From CALMEC01 sp031366605 (lineage in GTDB: Bacteria; Actinomycetota; Thermoleophilia; Miltoncostaeales; Miltoncostaeaceae), in contig JANLOO010000002.1 of assembly GCA_031366605.1 (NCBI GenBank), forward strand, positions 15,451-79,450: 64,000 nucleotides of DNA, in the 5' to 3' direction. The notes under the pieces are model-generated. The model made no database searches. It was not told where the DNA came from and saw nothing but the letters and a program-made list of their open reading frames with translations. Made by a program: the position numbers and the translations under genes. Position 1 is the first letter of the stretch, and each line of letters begins with the position of its first letter. This document shows positions 1 to 9,700 of this stretch, one piece after another.

Positions 1-668
1 GCACCGCCGGTCTGGACGGCAACATCTCGATCGCCTTCCGTCTGGCGGGCCTGGATCCGCTGGCCGCGTGGACCGTGCTGGGGCAGACCCACCCGATCCT
101 GCTGGTCGCGGCGTTCTTGTTCATCATCGGCCTGGCCGTTCGCGCTGTCGCGGGGGAATTGGAATCAGGATCGCTGGACCTTGCGTTGGCCCGTCCCATC
201 AGCCGCAGTGGCTACTTGGGCTCACACGTCGCGGTGCTGGTGCCCGGCACCGCATTGCTGGCACTCGCCTACGCCACCGGCGCAGTCACCGCCGATCGCA
301 TCTTCGACCCGCCGGGCCTTCCGCTGGAGCCAGGGCGCATGGTGCTGGGTGCGATGCAGGCGTGGCTCTTGTTCATGGCGGTCGGCGCGCTCGCGCTCCT
401 GGTGTCGACGTTGCTCAGCGAACGCGGCCGGGCGCTCGGCATCGCGGTCGGTATCACGCTCGTCATGTACGTAGGCAACTTCCTGTTCGCGCTGTGGCAG
501 CCGTTGCGGTTCCTGACCCGGTTCACGCTCTTCTGGTATTTCACACCGGGACCCACGATCCAGAACGGTGATGTCCCCTGGAGCAACTGCGCAGTTCTGG
601 CCGGGTTCACGGCCGCGGCACTGGGGCTGGCATTTGTGGCGTTCGCGCGGCGTGATCTGGCCCGCTGA
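1..668 (+). CDS. ABC-2 type transporter permease, 5' end missing
   Basis: This is the C-terminal part of an integral membrane permease that would work with an ABC ATPase encoded before the window. The frame is open from base 3 and 221 residues are visible. They form about five hydrophobic segments. The stretch after the first helix, with GELESGSLDLALARPISR, is the cytoplasmic amphipathic region typical of ABC-2 permeases, where a substrate-independent PISR-like motif precedes the next helix. The protein ends in FARRDLAR, a positive-inside tail. A GTG at 75 could be mistaken for a start, but the conserved-looking residues before it argue that the gene simply begins outside the window. The exported substrate cannot be read from the sequence. 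Confidence 0.75.
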   Translation, partial: TAGLDGNISIAFRLAGLDPLAAWTVLGQTHPILLVAAFLFIIGLAVRAVAGELESGSLDLALARPISRSGYLGSHVAVLVPGTALLALAYATGAVTADRIFDPPGLPLEPGRMVLGAMQAWLLFMAVGALALLVSTLLSERGRALGIAVGITLVMYVGNFLFALWQPLRFLTRFTLFWYFTPGPTIQNGDVPWSNCAVLAGFTAAALGLAFVAFARRDLAR

Positions 669-740
669 GTCTCTCGCCGTATCACCTACCCTCGCGTGTG
701 CTCTCTCAGATATCGCCCCAACTGCAGAGAGGAACGCCCG

Positions 741-896
741 ATGTCAACAACCGCCCCAGTCGATGTCGACCTGTGGATGTCCGACGAGGAGCTCGCTGAA
801 CTCGCCACGACCCTCCATTGCATCGTCACCCGTTCACGCACTCGATCCCTGACAGACCGTCCCGCGTTTTTCGCCGACTACCTCGAGTCGGAGTGA
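741..896 (+). CDS. Small acidic protein, 51 aa, unknown
   Basis: This short frame encodes 51 residues starting MSTTAPVDVDLW and ending DYLESE. The ATG was chosen because AGAGAGGA lies about 7 bases upstream, a good ribosome binding site. The protein is acidic, has no hydrophobic segment, and contains a predicted helix around DEELAELATTLH. It lies 72 bases after the permease on the same strand and may be co-transcribed. I do not recognise the family, and a chance frame is possible, though the ribosome site and sensible composition favour a real gene. Confidence 0.45.
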   Translation: MSTTAPVDVDLWMSDEELAELATTLHCIVTRSRTRSLTDRPAFFADYLESE

Positions 897-1381
897 CGCA
901 TCCGAGCTGAGCCGGGTGGATTCCGGGGCGCGTCGCCGGCGGCCCCGGAATCAGCGCATCCGGGCGAAGCCGACCGTCGGCCGGGAGGCCCGGAGGCATC
1001 CCAGATGGTTCGGGCTGATGCGTGTGCGACTGCTGACCGACACCGGAGGACTCCGGCGCCCCGCCCGAAACCGACAGGTCCAGGGCATGGCACCCCGATC
1101 GGGGGCCAGTTCAGTTGCAGGTCAGATCCCGAACAGGACGCCACCAGCATCTTCACTGTTTGGTTGACTCCTGTCGTGTGAGGATTTGGTCCTCGCTGAA
1201 AGGATGGTCACTGTGCCAAGGCATTCCCGATGGAGCTCCGTCGTGACGTGGTCGCGGTCGCTCAGCCTCTTCCAGAATCCTTAGAGAATCGACGTCGAAG
1301 AGCCCGACGTAACTGTTGCGTGCACTCCAGTTGGGACGCGCTCACGTGTGCCGACCCCTGTCCGTGTCTCAGATCTGAGCG
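897..1381. other. Gene-poor stretch with one hairpin
   Basis: No coding frame here has a credible start and composition. The only structure seen is an inverted repeat: TTCCGGGGC at 921-929 and GCCCCGGAA at 942-950, a 9-bp stem that could end transcription of the upstream plus-strand genes. It has no T-run. This stretch may include the left edge of the decayed region that follows. Confidence 0.4.
921..950 (+). terminator. Possible terminator hairpin
   Basis: A perfect 9-bp inverted repeat with a 12-base loop lies 25 bases after the small acidic gene. It is G+C-rich with no following T-run, so it would be an atypical terminator. Confidence 0.35.
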
Positions 1382-1846
1382 CTACCGTGATGTCCCAGAA
1401 TGCGTAGGCGTCCCGGCACCGACAACAATGTGGGTCACCGGAAGGTGAAACTGGGCCTGGGCCTTTTCCACCACACCCCGCGCGAGCCAGTTCGACCGCT
1501 CCGCTGGGTGCGTTGCGATGATCACCTCGTCTGCGGCGAAGCTGACGAGTGCGTCCTGGAGCGCCCGGCCCGGGTCTGCGTCGCCGACTTCACCACGCGG
1601 ATGGAGACCGAGTTCGGCGAGGGTCGCGACAGAATGGGCGAGCCGTTGCTCGGCCCTGCGGCGGGCGTCGTCGTCGGAGACTTCGTCACGGACGGATGCG
1701 TTCAGCACGGGGGCCACCACCAGCACCTCGCCACCGTGGCCTGCATGTTCGCGAACACGTGTGCAGAGGCTGGGATTGGCACACGTCTCATTTGCGATCA
1801 CAAGAACGCGCCTGCGATGGAAAGCTGTGGCTGAAGCGTTACTCAT
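1382..1846 (-). CDS. Universal-stress-protein-like protein
   Basis: The 154-residue product looks like a single-domain universal stress protein fold. It opens with a strand RVLVIANET, has a middle strand GEVLVVAPV, a helix rich in Arg/Glu, then DEVIIATHPAERSNWLARG and a final strand LPVTHIVV. The usual nucleotide-binding glycine run is replaced by ATHPAERSNW, so ATP binding is uncertain. The ATG at 1846 was preferred over an upstream frame extension because GAAGGGA sits just before it. It lies downstream of the SHOCT gene, from which a terminator separates it. Such proteins often accompany metal ATPases and dormancy genes in actinobacteria, which fits the neighbours. Confidence 0.6.
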   Translation of the reverse strand: MSNASATAFHRRRVLVIANETCANPSLCTRVREHAGHGGEVLVVAPVLNASVRDEVSDDDARRRAEQRLAHSVATLAELGLHPRGEVGDADPGRALQDALVSFAADEVIIATHPAERSNWLARGVVEKAQAQFHLPVTHIVVGAGTPTHSGTSR

Positions 1847-1882
1847 CGTCCCTTCGATCACCCCTCGTCGAAGTACTGCATC

Positions 1883-1905
1883 AAAAGCCCCACAGGGTGG
1901 GCTTT
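1883..1905 (-). terminator. Rho-independent terminator after the SHOCT gene
   Basis: Read on the minus strand, AAAGCCC and GGGCTTTT form a 7-bp stem with an 8-9 base loop and end in a short T-run. It lies 7 bases past the SHOCT stop codon and before the stress-protein start. Confidence 0.6.
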
Positions 1906-1911
1906 CGCCCC

Positions 1912-2175
1912 TCACTGCATCGAGTCAGACATCGAAGGACGTCCAACGCGTCGCAGCATCTCACGTCGCGCGCGGTACTCATCCTCGTCGATCTCGCCAC
2001 GGGTAAAGCGCTCATCGAGAATCGCCCGCGCATCAGGTGAACGAACGTCGTGGCTTCGCGAACGTCTCAGGACCGCGACCACGGCCCATGCGACGACCGC
2101 CCAGAAGGCGACCATGCTGAGGCTCATCACAAGCCACGCCCACCAGTTCCATCCGTCGTGGACCCACCACATCAT
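1912..2175 (-). CDS. Small SHOCT-domain membrane protein
   Basis: The 87-residue protein starts MMWWVHDGWNWWAW, crosses the membrane once (about residues 12-36), and ends in a SHOCT domain at about residues 50-78, with ILDERFTRGEIDEDEYRAR. SHOCT is a short C-terminal helical module common in actinobacterial membrane proteins and thought to act in oligomerisation. I chose the ATG pair at 2175/2172 because the residues before it look non-conserved, and because the decayed copy of this gene (4658-4943) shares the DNA around exactly this start. It ends with its own terminator. Confidence 0.75.
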   Translation of the reverse strand: MMWWVHDGWNWWAWLVMSLSMVAFWAVVAWAVVAVLRRSRSHDVRSPDARAILDERFTRGEIDEDEYRARREMLRRVGRPSMSDSMQ

Positions 2176-2464
2176 CGGTTCACCGATCTCTCGGAATGGC
2201 CAGGACAATGCCGTCATTGTCGCGCCTGTGACGACGGAGACATCCGGGGCAGACACAGAATCACCCACGGTGAACTACGGAACCGTGATGCTGCCGGGCG
2301 AACCCATTTGGGCAACCCACCCAGGCGCAGGCTCCGGTCGCCCACGGCCGGCCATGGCGTCCCTGGCTTCTGGGGGGCTGCCGGCCCACGATCCGGCCCG
2401 GGCAGCCGACGGCCCCGATCCCGATGGGCGCTTCGACTTCACGAATCCTGCCGCGCGCCCTTAC

Positions 2465-4203
2465 GCCGCGAGGGCGGAGGGCGTTGGCGATCACCGCCAG
2501 ATCGATGCCCTCCTGCAGAAGGGCCCCGGCTGTCGGCGGGATGGCGCCGAAGGATGCCGCCACCATCGCCACGAGACTCAAGAGCATCCCGGCGACGACC
2601 CTCTGACGTGCGATCCCCATCGTGCGACGGCTGATCGTCACCGCGTCCGCGAGCCGATCGAGCCGATCGACCATCACCACCGCGTAGGCGGTCTCGGATG
2701 CGACGGGCGGCCCGGACGACGTCGAGCGTCGGACTCGGTGATTGGTCCGAGACGATCCGATCGACTCCGGCCGCGCGTCCAACTGCTTCGGCGCCCTCGG
2801 GTTGATCTCCGGTCACGAGCCACACCTGATGAATACCAGCGTCGCGGAGCCGGGTGATCACGTCCGCTGCATCTTCCCGGGTTTGATCGACGATCACGAT
2901 CACGCCCGCCAAGCCATCGTCGACCCCAACCATGACGCGCGCGTGACCGGGATCTGGCGTCACCCGGCCGTTGAGCACGGCGACCGCATCTTCGCGATCG
3001 CCGCGGGCAATCCACTCCGGTTGCCCGGCGGCCACGACGCGACCGTCGACGCGACCCGGATGCCGCGGCCGGGTTCCTCGTGGACATCCGTCGGCGTGGC
3101 GAGCGCGACACCGATCGCCTGAGTGTGGCGCACGATCGCCTCCGCGATCGGATGCACCGATAACTGATCGAGTGACGTCGCGCGTCGCAGCACTTGCATC
3201 TCGTCATACGCTCCAAACGGGACCACCATTGCAATCACGGGCGGCCCCGCCGTCTTGTCGAACAGCACGGTCCGGACCGAGCCCAGAGCCTCGATCACCT
3301 CCGCGCCTTTGACGATCACTCCGCGACGGGCGGCGCGGGAGACCCCCGACACGAGCGCCACGGGGGCGGCGAGGATGAGCGGACAGGGAGTCGCCACGAC
3401 CAATACTGCGAGTGCACGTACCGCGTCACCAGACACCAGCCAGCCGAGCGTCACGAGCAGCAGCGTCAGCGGGAGCAGCAGCCCCGCGTACCTGTCGGCC
3501 ATTCGCTGAAAGGACGCGCGCCGCTGACTCCGCCTGCCGGACGAGACGGACAACCCCGGCGTAGGTGCTCTGCGCCGCCAAACGGCGCGTCGCCCACCTG
3601 GAACGCCACGCCGGCGTTTGCGATCCCACTCCGCAGGTCCTGGCCGCACGCATGGGCGACCGGCAGCGGCTCGCCGGTCAGCGCCGATTCGTCGAGCAAC
3701 GCAGATGCGTTTTGAAGCGTGCCGTCGACGGGGACGACCTCACCTGCCCGTACCACGACCACGTCTCCGACGCGCACCGCGTCGACAGACACCTCGTCGA
3801 TCGCGGCCGCCCTGGACGATGTGGGCCGTGCACGGTGCGCAAGCGACCAGGAGCGCCAGGTCGCGTCTGGCTCGTGCGGCCGCCCAATCCTCCAGCGCCT
3901 CGCCGCCGGCCATCATGACCGCGACCAGGGCGCCGGCGAGGGACTCCCCGACCGCCAAGGCACTGCCATCGCGAGTAACGCGATGACGTTGACGCCGAGA
4001 CTTCTGTGCAGGGTCGCACGGAGCGTCGGCCAGATCTCACCAAGCATCACGACGACGATCCCCGCGATCCACGCGTTATCACCCTGCTGCGGATGACCTG
4101 CGAGGTGGAGTGCCCCACCGGCTGCCAGCGTGAGGACCGCACCACCCGCGATCGTCGCTGAGCGCAGCGACCGTGCAAGCGTAAACCTCACCCCGATGAC
4201 CAT
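2465..4203 (-). pseudogene. Broken heavy-metal P1B-type ATPase
   Basis: Pieces of one metal-transporting ATPase lie in order in several frames. The N-terminal membrane part starts at ATG 4203. Next come a helix with AGGEALEDWAAARAR (near 3900), the actuator domain with DESALTGEPLPV (near 3700), the metal-site helix ATPCPLILAAPVAL (near 3370), the phosphorylation segment FDKTAGPPV (near 3250), the P-domain with WLVTGDQPEGAEAVG (near 2830) and the last helices (near 2560). At least five frameshifts separate them. In addition, the DKTGTLT motif has lost GTLT, and the hinge segment expected to contain GDGVNDAP is absent between IVSDQSPSPTLDVVRAAR and ASETAYAVVMVDRL. The gene cannot make a working pump. 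Confidence 0.85.
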
Positions 4204-4657
4204 CCGTGTCGCACCTGACGACCATTCACGGGTTCGACGTTACAGGCACGGCGGACAGGCGACGCTGGCCCGGATTCGGGACGCCTCGGGATCGATGCTC
4301 TTCGACGTGACACTCGCCATCTCGGACCGATGGTGCTGCCCGACGGCGACCGGGAGTCTGAGCTGAGCCTTCCCCACTCCACCGGATGACGCCGTCGGTC
4401 TAAGAGACTTCTGACCATGGGCTCTTGGCGGCCTCGAGAGCGGGGCATTCTCGACTGTGTGTCGGTCGGCTGCGCACTGGGAAAGCCGACGGGCAAGCCG
4501 CACGACGCTCGGATGGCGGCCCCTGAAGCGGCTTCGATGTCATCGGACTCAGTAATGCGCCGATGGCGATCGCGTATCCGCCCCGGATGCCTCCCACCGG
4601 GGGCGGCGCAAACACTGATCTGAGTGTCTACGCCAATTCGGAAAGGCCGGTGAACCG
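4204..4657. other. Gene-free stretch between two pseudogenes
   Basis: No credible gene is seen on either strand. The stretch lies between the start of the broken ATPase and the broken SHOCT copy and probably holds unrecognisable remnants. Confidence 0.4.
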
Positions 4658-4943
4658 ATGATGTAGTGGGTACACAATGATTGGATTTGGTGGGCGTGGC
4701 TTGTCATGAGCCTCGGGATGATCGGGTTCTGGGCGTTTGTCGTGTGGGCAGAAATTTCGGTGGTCCGACACGCGCGCGCTCCTGTCGTGCGCCCGCCCGA
4801 TGCAACCGAGATCCTCGATGAACGCCTCGCTTTGAGGCGAGATCGACGAGGACGAGTACCGCGTACGACGCGAGACGCTCCGGACGGCTGGACGTCGTTC
4901 CACACCAATCCGGATCGGTGAGCATCGGCCGCCGCCCCGATGA
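4658..4943 (+). pseudogene. Decayed second copy of the SHOCT membrane protein
   Basis: The translation follows the intact gene at 1912-2175 closely: MM*WVHN.WIWWAWLVMSL here against MMWWVHDGWNWWAWLVMSL there, and later PPDATEILDERL against SPDARAILDERF. The third codon has become TAG (4664-4666). A frameshift after ILDERLAL moves the SHOCT core GEIDEDEYR into another frame. The similarity begins just before the ATG (GGTGAACCGATGATGT in both), so the duplication included the start region. The copy has the opposite orientation to the intact gene, with the broken ATPase between them. Confidence 0.85.
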
Positions 4944-4973
4944 CCGTGGGGGATGCCTGGAACACTGAGCGCG

Positions 4974-5420
4974 TCATCTGCGACGCGCGATCAGCGCAAG
5001 GCTGATCACCAGAAGCGCGATGGCAAGGAGACGATCCCACGTAATCGGGATGCGGGCCGTACCGAACCAGCCGAACCGGTCGATCGCGGTCGCCGTTGCG
5101 ACCTCGCCGACGATCACCGCGACGAACGTGGCGAGCACACCGATCCGGGGAACGGCGACGAGGGTCCCCACCACCAACGCCGTGCCGCAGAAACCCCCCA
5201 GGAACGCCCACCACGGGGCCTCGCCCACCTTCGAGATCGCCCCGACTTGGCCGACGGCGAGGGTGAGGATCAGGAGAAGGGCGGCGCCAAGCGCGAACGA
5301 CACCAGGCCGGCCGCGAGCGGCGAACCCACAACGGTCCGGAGCCGCGCGTTGACCGGGGCCTGAACGGCCAGGAGGATCCCTCCGGCCAATGGGAGCAAC
5401 GAGTACGCGATCCGGTCCAC
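4974..5420 (-). CDS. DMT-superfamily small membrane protein (YdcZ/DUF606-like)
   Basis: The 148-residue protein has five hydrophobic helices and almost no soluble part. It begins with LLPLAGGILLAVQAPVNARL, which resembles the first helix of YdcZ/DUF606 proteins, where a pair of short five-helix proteins forms a drug/metabolite-type transporter. A glycine-rich middle (WWAFLGGFCGTALVVGTL) and a terminal RRR agree. The start is GTG at 5420 with AGAGAGGAAG about 6 bases upstream. It is downstream of the GAPDH-like gene with 50 bases between, on the same strand. The substrate is unknown. Confidence 0.65.
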   Translation of the reverse strand: MDRIAYSLLPLAGGILLAVQAPVNARLRTVVGSPLAAGLVSFALGAALLLILTLAVGQVGAISKVGEAPWWAFLGGFCGTALVVGTLVAVPRIGVLATFVAVIVGEVATATAIDRFGWFGTARIPITWDRLLAIALLVISLALIARRR

Positions 5421-5470
5421 ACCCGCTTCCTCTCTTTGTGGGTTTCGAGGGCTTCGCGGCCGAGGCGCGG

Positions 5471-6733
5471 TCAGTCCAGCGCCCGGTGCACATGGACGCT
5501 GAGATCACCGAGCAAGTTCGTGTAGCTGCCGTATTCGTTGTCGTACCAGCCAAAGACCTTGGCGTGGGTGACCGGGATCTCGATGGACTGTCTGGGCAGA
5601 TGGGCTCCATCGTCGGCGGAAAGGGCCGGGACCGACGCGAGATCGATGGTGACGAAGCCGGTGCGGGTATGGGTTTCGACCCCTTCGATCACGACCGCCG
5701 CGCGCATCCCCCTGACGTCTGCCGAGACGTTCTGGCGTTCGCTGTACACGAGGTATCCCCGCTGCGGACCCGCCGCCGCGTTGGCGTAGATCTCGTTGAG
5801 CGCCTCCTGCGTGACCTGACTCCGCCCGTTCGGCGTGAGCGTGGACTGCATCGTGAAGTTCAGGATCACGAGCGATTCGGTCGAGATGGGGATTCGCACA
5901 GAGTCGGCCATGAAGCCGACCGTCCTGATCTCGGGGATCACCTGCTCCAGGCTCTCGGCGGCGTTGGTGGAGGTCAGGATGATGCTGTTGAGAACGCTGC
6001 GGTTTCGCCGCAGGTCCCTCGCGCCGGACGCCGGGAGGGTGTCGAGCACGCTCTGCGAGTTGGTCGCCGCATGCACCGTGCTCATCGAGGCGGTCATGAG
6101 CGGAGCGGCCGAGAACCGGTCAATCAGCGGCCGCAGCATGTGAGCCAGAGCGCTTGTGGTGCACGACGCCGCAGAGACCAGATCATGGCGCGCCGGGTCG
6201 AATGCATCGTGGTTGATGCCCGAGATGAGCGTGACCGCGTCGTCCGGCGTGCCCAGCCGCTTGTCCCGGATCTTGAACGGGGCGCTGAAGATCACCTTTT
6301 CCGCCCCGGCCGCGAGATGGCCGCGCAGGGAGCCGGTGGGGTGGTCGGCGGGCAGCGTCGGGTCATCGAACACGCCGGTCGCGTCCACGACGACGCGGAC
6401 GCCGTGGTGGTGCCACCCGATATCGCCCGGGTTGCGCGCCGCCTGAAGGACGGTCACGGGGAGCCCGCCGACATCGAGGAGCCCCGCCTCGTGGTCGACC
6501 ACGCGCACGCACGGCTCGGCGTTGACGCCGAACAGGAACCGGTGCATCGGGCCATAGGTGGAGTCCTGCTCGATGACACCGCAGACGGCATCGAGGCTCT
6601 TCCCGACCGGGCGCCCGAGGTTGATCACAAGGTGGGAAAAGTCCTTGCGAGCAGCGTGGTGCCACACCAGAAGTTTCCCGATCCTGCCCAGGCCGTTGAT
6701 GCCGAGGGTCGCGCCGTCTGGTTTGGCGTTCAT
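5471..6733 (-). CDS. Atypical glyceraldehyde-3-phosphate dehydrogenase, 420 aa
   Basis: The product has the GAPDH layout: Rossmann motif GINGLGRIG at 11-19, the active cysteine in SAASCTTS at Cys191, a partner histidine in STVHAATN at His221, and the C-terminal WYDNEYGSYTNL. It is about 85 residues longer than the usual 335, with insertions in the NAD domain, for example GVIEQDSTYGPMHRFLFG. SCTTN has become SCTTS. The ATG at 6733 was chosen because the residues before it are antisense-like filler and GGAG lies about 12 bases upstream. It starts 28 bases after the PPDK-like gene, so the two probably form one operon. A canonical gap occurs at 32040-33044, so this one likely has a special role, for example under low oxygen or starvation. 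Confidence 0.8.
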   Translation of the reverse strand: MNAKPDGATLGINGLGRIGKLLVWHHAARKDFSHLVINLGRPVGKSLDAVCGVIEQDSTYGPMHRFLFGVNAEPCVRVVDHEAGLLDVGGLPVTVLQAARNPGDIGWHHHGVRVVVDATGVFDDPTLPADHPTGSLRGHLAAGAEKVIFSAPFKIRDKRLGTPDDAVTLISGINHDAFDPARHDLVSAASCTTSALAHMLRPLIDRFSAAPLMTASMSTVHAATNSQSVLDTLPASGARDLRRNRSVLNSIILTSTNAAESLEQVIPEIRTVGFMADSVRIPISTESLVILNFTMQSTLTPNGRSQVTQEALNEIYANAAAGPQRGYLVYSERQNVSADVRGMRAAVVIEGVETHTRTGFVTIDLASVPALSADDGAHLPRQSIEIPVTHAKVFGWYDNEYGSYTNLLGDLSVHVHRALD

Positions 6734-6761
6734 CGTCTGTGGTCTCCGTTCGTGGTCGTGG

Positions 6762-9700
6762 TCATTGCTGTGCCCGCCCCAGCACGCCGACCATCTGCAC
6801 CGGGTGGGCGCCGAGGTACACGGTCCCGTCCAGGCCGCTGATCGACACCATGTCGCCGGGTCGCAACACGTGGGGCCCGAGGCGTGACATGCGGTGGCGC
6901 TCGTCGACATCGAGGGAGCGGCATCCCACCACGCAGGTCTTCCCAAGGCGCTTGGCTGCGACCGCCGCGTGGCTGGTGGCCCCACCGAGCGCTGTGAGCA
7001 TGCCGTCGCAGGCGAGCACGAGCGCGATGTCGTCCGGCACGGTGTCGGGTCGCAACAGGATGATCGCCGCGGAGGGGTCGTGGGCCCGCAGTTCGGCGAT
7101 GTCCGCCGCGGTATGCGCGACCAGTCCGGAGAGCGCGCCGCCGCTCACACCGATTCCGGCGGCGACACGCGTGCGGTCGAGGGCCTCCCCCGGGATGAAC
7201 GCAGCGACGACGGCGCTGGGGGCTGCGACGGTATCGCGGGTCTGCAGGAGGTAGAGATCCTCGGCGCGGTCACTTTCGAATGTGAACTCGATCTCCTGGT
7301 GGTTCATCCCGTGTGTGTCGATGAGTGTGCGGGCGACGTCGCCGAGCGCCTGGTGGATGGCCGGGAAGTCCTTCTCCAGAGAGATGTCGACATCGCGAGC
7401 CTCACGCAGTCGTTGCCGCTCGGTGATCGGGAACGTCGTGACAAGCCCGCCCACCACGTCGTCCCCCTGACTCTGCACGGTGAAATCGCCGCAGAGTTCC
7501 AAGGAGTCGCAGGCGCGCTGGGGGTCGGTGGTCAGGAGCACGCCGGACCCGGCGCGCGGGCCGAGGTTGCCGAAGACCATCGGCTGCACGATGACCGCGG
7601 TGCCCCACTCGTCCGCGAACTGGAGCTCTCGGCGGTAGAGACGCGGTCCCGGCGCGTCCCACGAGGCCTGCACGAGCTCGATGCACCGAACGAGTTGGGC
7701 AAACGGATCGTCCTCCATGACGATGCCCGCGTCGACGACCATCGTCCGGTAGTCGCGCGCGAGCCGGCGCATGTCGTCGGGAGACAGGAGCGCTTTGCGG
7801 ACGACACCTTTGCGGCGCTTCGCGTCGGCAATAAGCCGGTCGAAGCGGTCGCGATCCAGGCCGTGGCCCATTCCCCACGACTGGACGAAACGTCGGTACG
7901 CGTCCCACGCGGCCCACGCTCCTCGGGTTGCGATGACCCCTTCGGTGACGGCTGGGCTCATGCCGACGTTGAGGTACGTGGCGAGCATGCCGGGCATGCT
8001 GAACGGGGCGCCGCCTCGAACCGAGAGAAGCAGGGGACGCTCAGGGTCGCCGAACCGCGCGCCAACCCGCAGCTCCATTCGGGCCAGCTCATCTCGCACT
8101 CGGTCCTCGAGTCGTCGCCGCATCTGCGCGGATGCGCGGAGGGCGTCGCGGGCCAGAAACACATCCGTGGTGAGCACGAAACCGTCCGGCACCCGCATGC
8201 CGATTTGGGCGAGGCGCCTGAGCATGAACGCCTTCTTGCCCAGCGCAACGGCGCCGAGCTCCGCGGGCGCGGTCGTGAGCGCCACGATCGACCGGTCGAG
8301 GTCAAGGGAGGGCGATGCGGGCTCGACGAGACGGGCAGCGCTGTCGCGCAGCTCGCCGAGGGTCTGTCCAACGAGCGCGTCGAACCGCTGCAGCGCAAGG
8401 CTCCCGGCGATTAGATCCCGGATGAGTGCCTCGGAGTGGCGCAGGACGTCCTCGTCTCCGGAATCGCCGGAGAGTACCTCGCGCGCGATCATGCGGCCGA
8501 TCACACGGCGCAGCGGCTCCTCGTAGACGTCGAGGATGCGCGCCCGGATCGTCGACTCGAGGTTCCGCGACAGCAGTTGGAAAATGTTGAGGAACTGCGC
8601 GTTCGTCGTGGTCGGGCGGGAGAGCGCCTCGTCGAGCATCGCGAGTGCATACGCGATGCCTTGCGCGCGGAACCCGTCGATGCGCAGACCCCGGTGGAGC
8701 TGGGTGAGCCAGCCGGCGATTGTCCGCAGCCGGTCGCCCGCATCGGCAGGCAGCGCGTCCACGACCATCACTCGTGCGATCAGGGCGGAGGCCAGGCTCT
8801 CCATCCGGAAGGTGAGGCCCATCGCGTCCAGCCGTTCCTCGCGGTAGGAGCCGTACATGCTGGGGATGCCGACGGCGATGTGCCGCTTGTAGTAGATGTC
8901 CTCGTAGACCGTCGTCTCACCGCTGCGCAACACGATCGCCTGGAGGCGTTCGAGGACCGTGAGCGCATGGTCGAGCGCCTCGGCGTGGGCGCTCTCGGCG
9001 AGGGCGGTCTCGAGGTCGGTCAGGAGCGGGCTGTCGACCATGCGAAACGTCCGGAGCCGCTGCGTGACGTCGGTGTGGTCGAGCGCGTACTTGCGTCGAA
9101 TCTCCCGCCAGATCCGCACGAGCAACTCGGCGCGTTCGCGGTCCACGTCGTCGGTGTCGGGGATCCCGGCGAGGCGCGCGCGCAGGTCGTCCAGATCGAG
9201 AGCGAAGATCCCGTCGATCGATCCCATCTGGCGGGCCAACGCTTGGCAGGCGGCGTGGATGCCCCGCGACTCGGGGACATCATTGCCGAGCTCATCGAAC
9301 AGACTCTGGGGCACGTACGCGGCAAGCGGCTGGCGCTCCCCCGTCGCCCAGTACCGGGCGATCTCTTCGACGAAGTCGATGAGGTGGGGGTTGCATTCCA
9401 CGTGGCTCTGCTTGCGCAGGAAGTTGCAGAGTGGATCGCGTCGGTGCAGGGCCTCGTCGATCCGTGTGGAAACCTCACGCAACTCGCCCTCGGCGCCGAT
9501 CTCATTGAAGTAGACGGGGAGGAGCTTGAGCAGGTGCTTCACCTGGACGTACACGGGTTGGATGTCGCCGGCCAAGAGCGACGAGATGTCGCGCTGGAAA
9601 AGCGCGCTGTCGGCGATCGACACTCCACCGAGCCGCAGGTGGGCGACCAGGGCGGCGAGCAGCGGGCGCGCGGCGACAGGATCCACTTCGATGATCCGTA

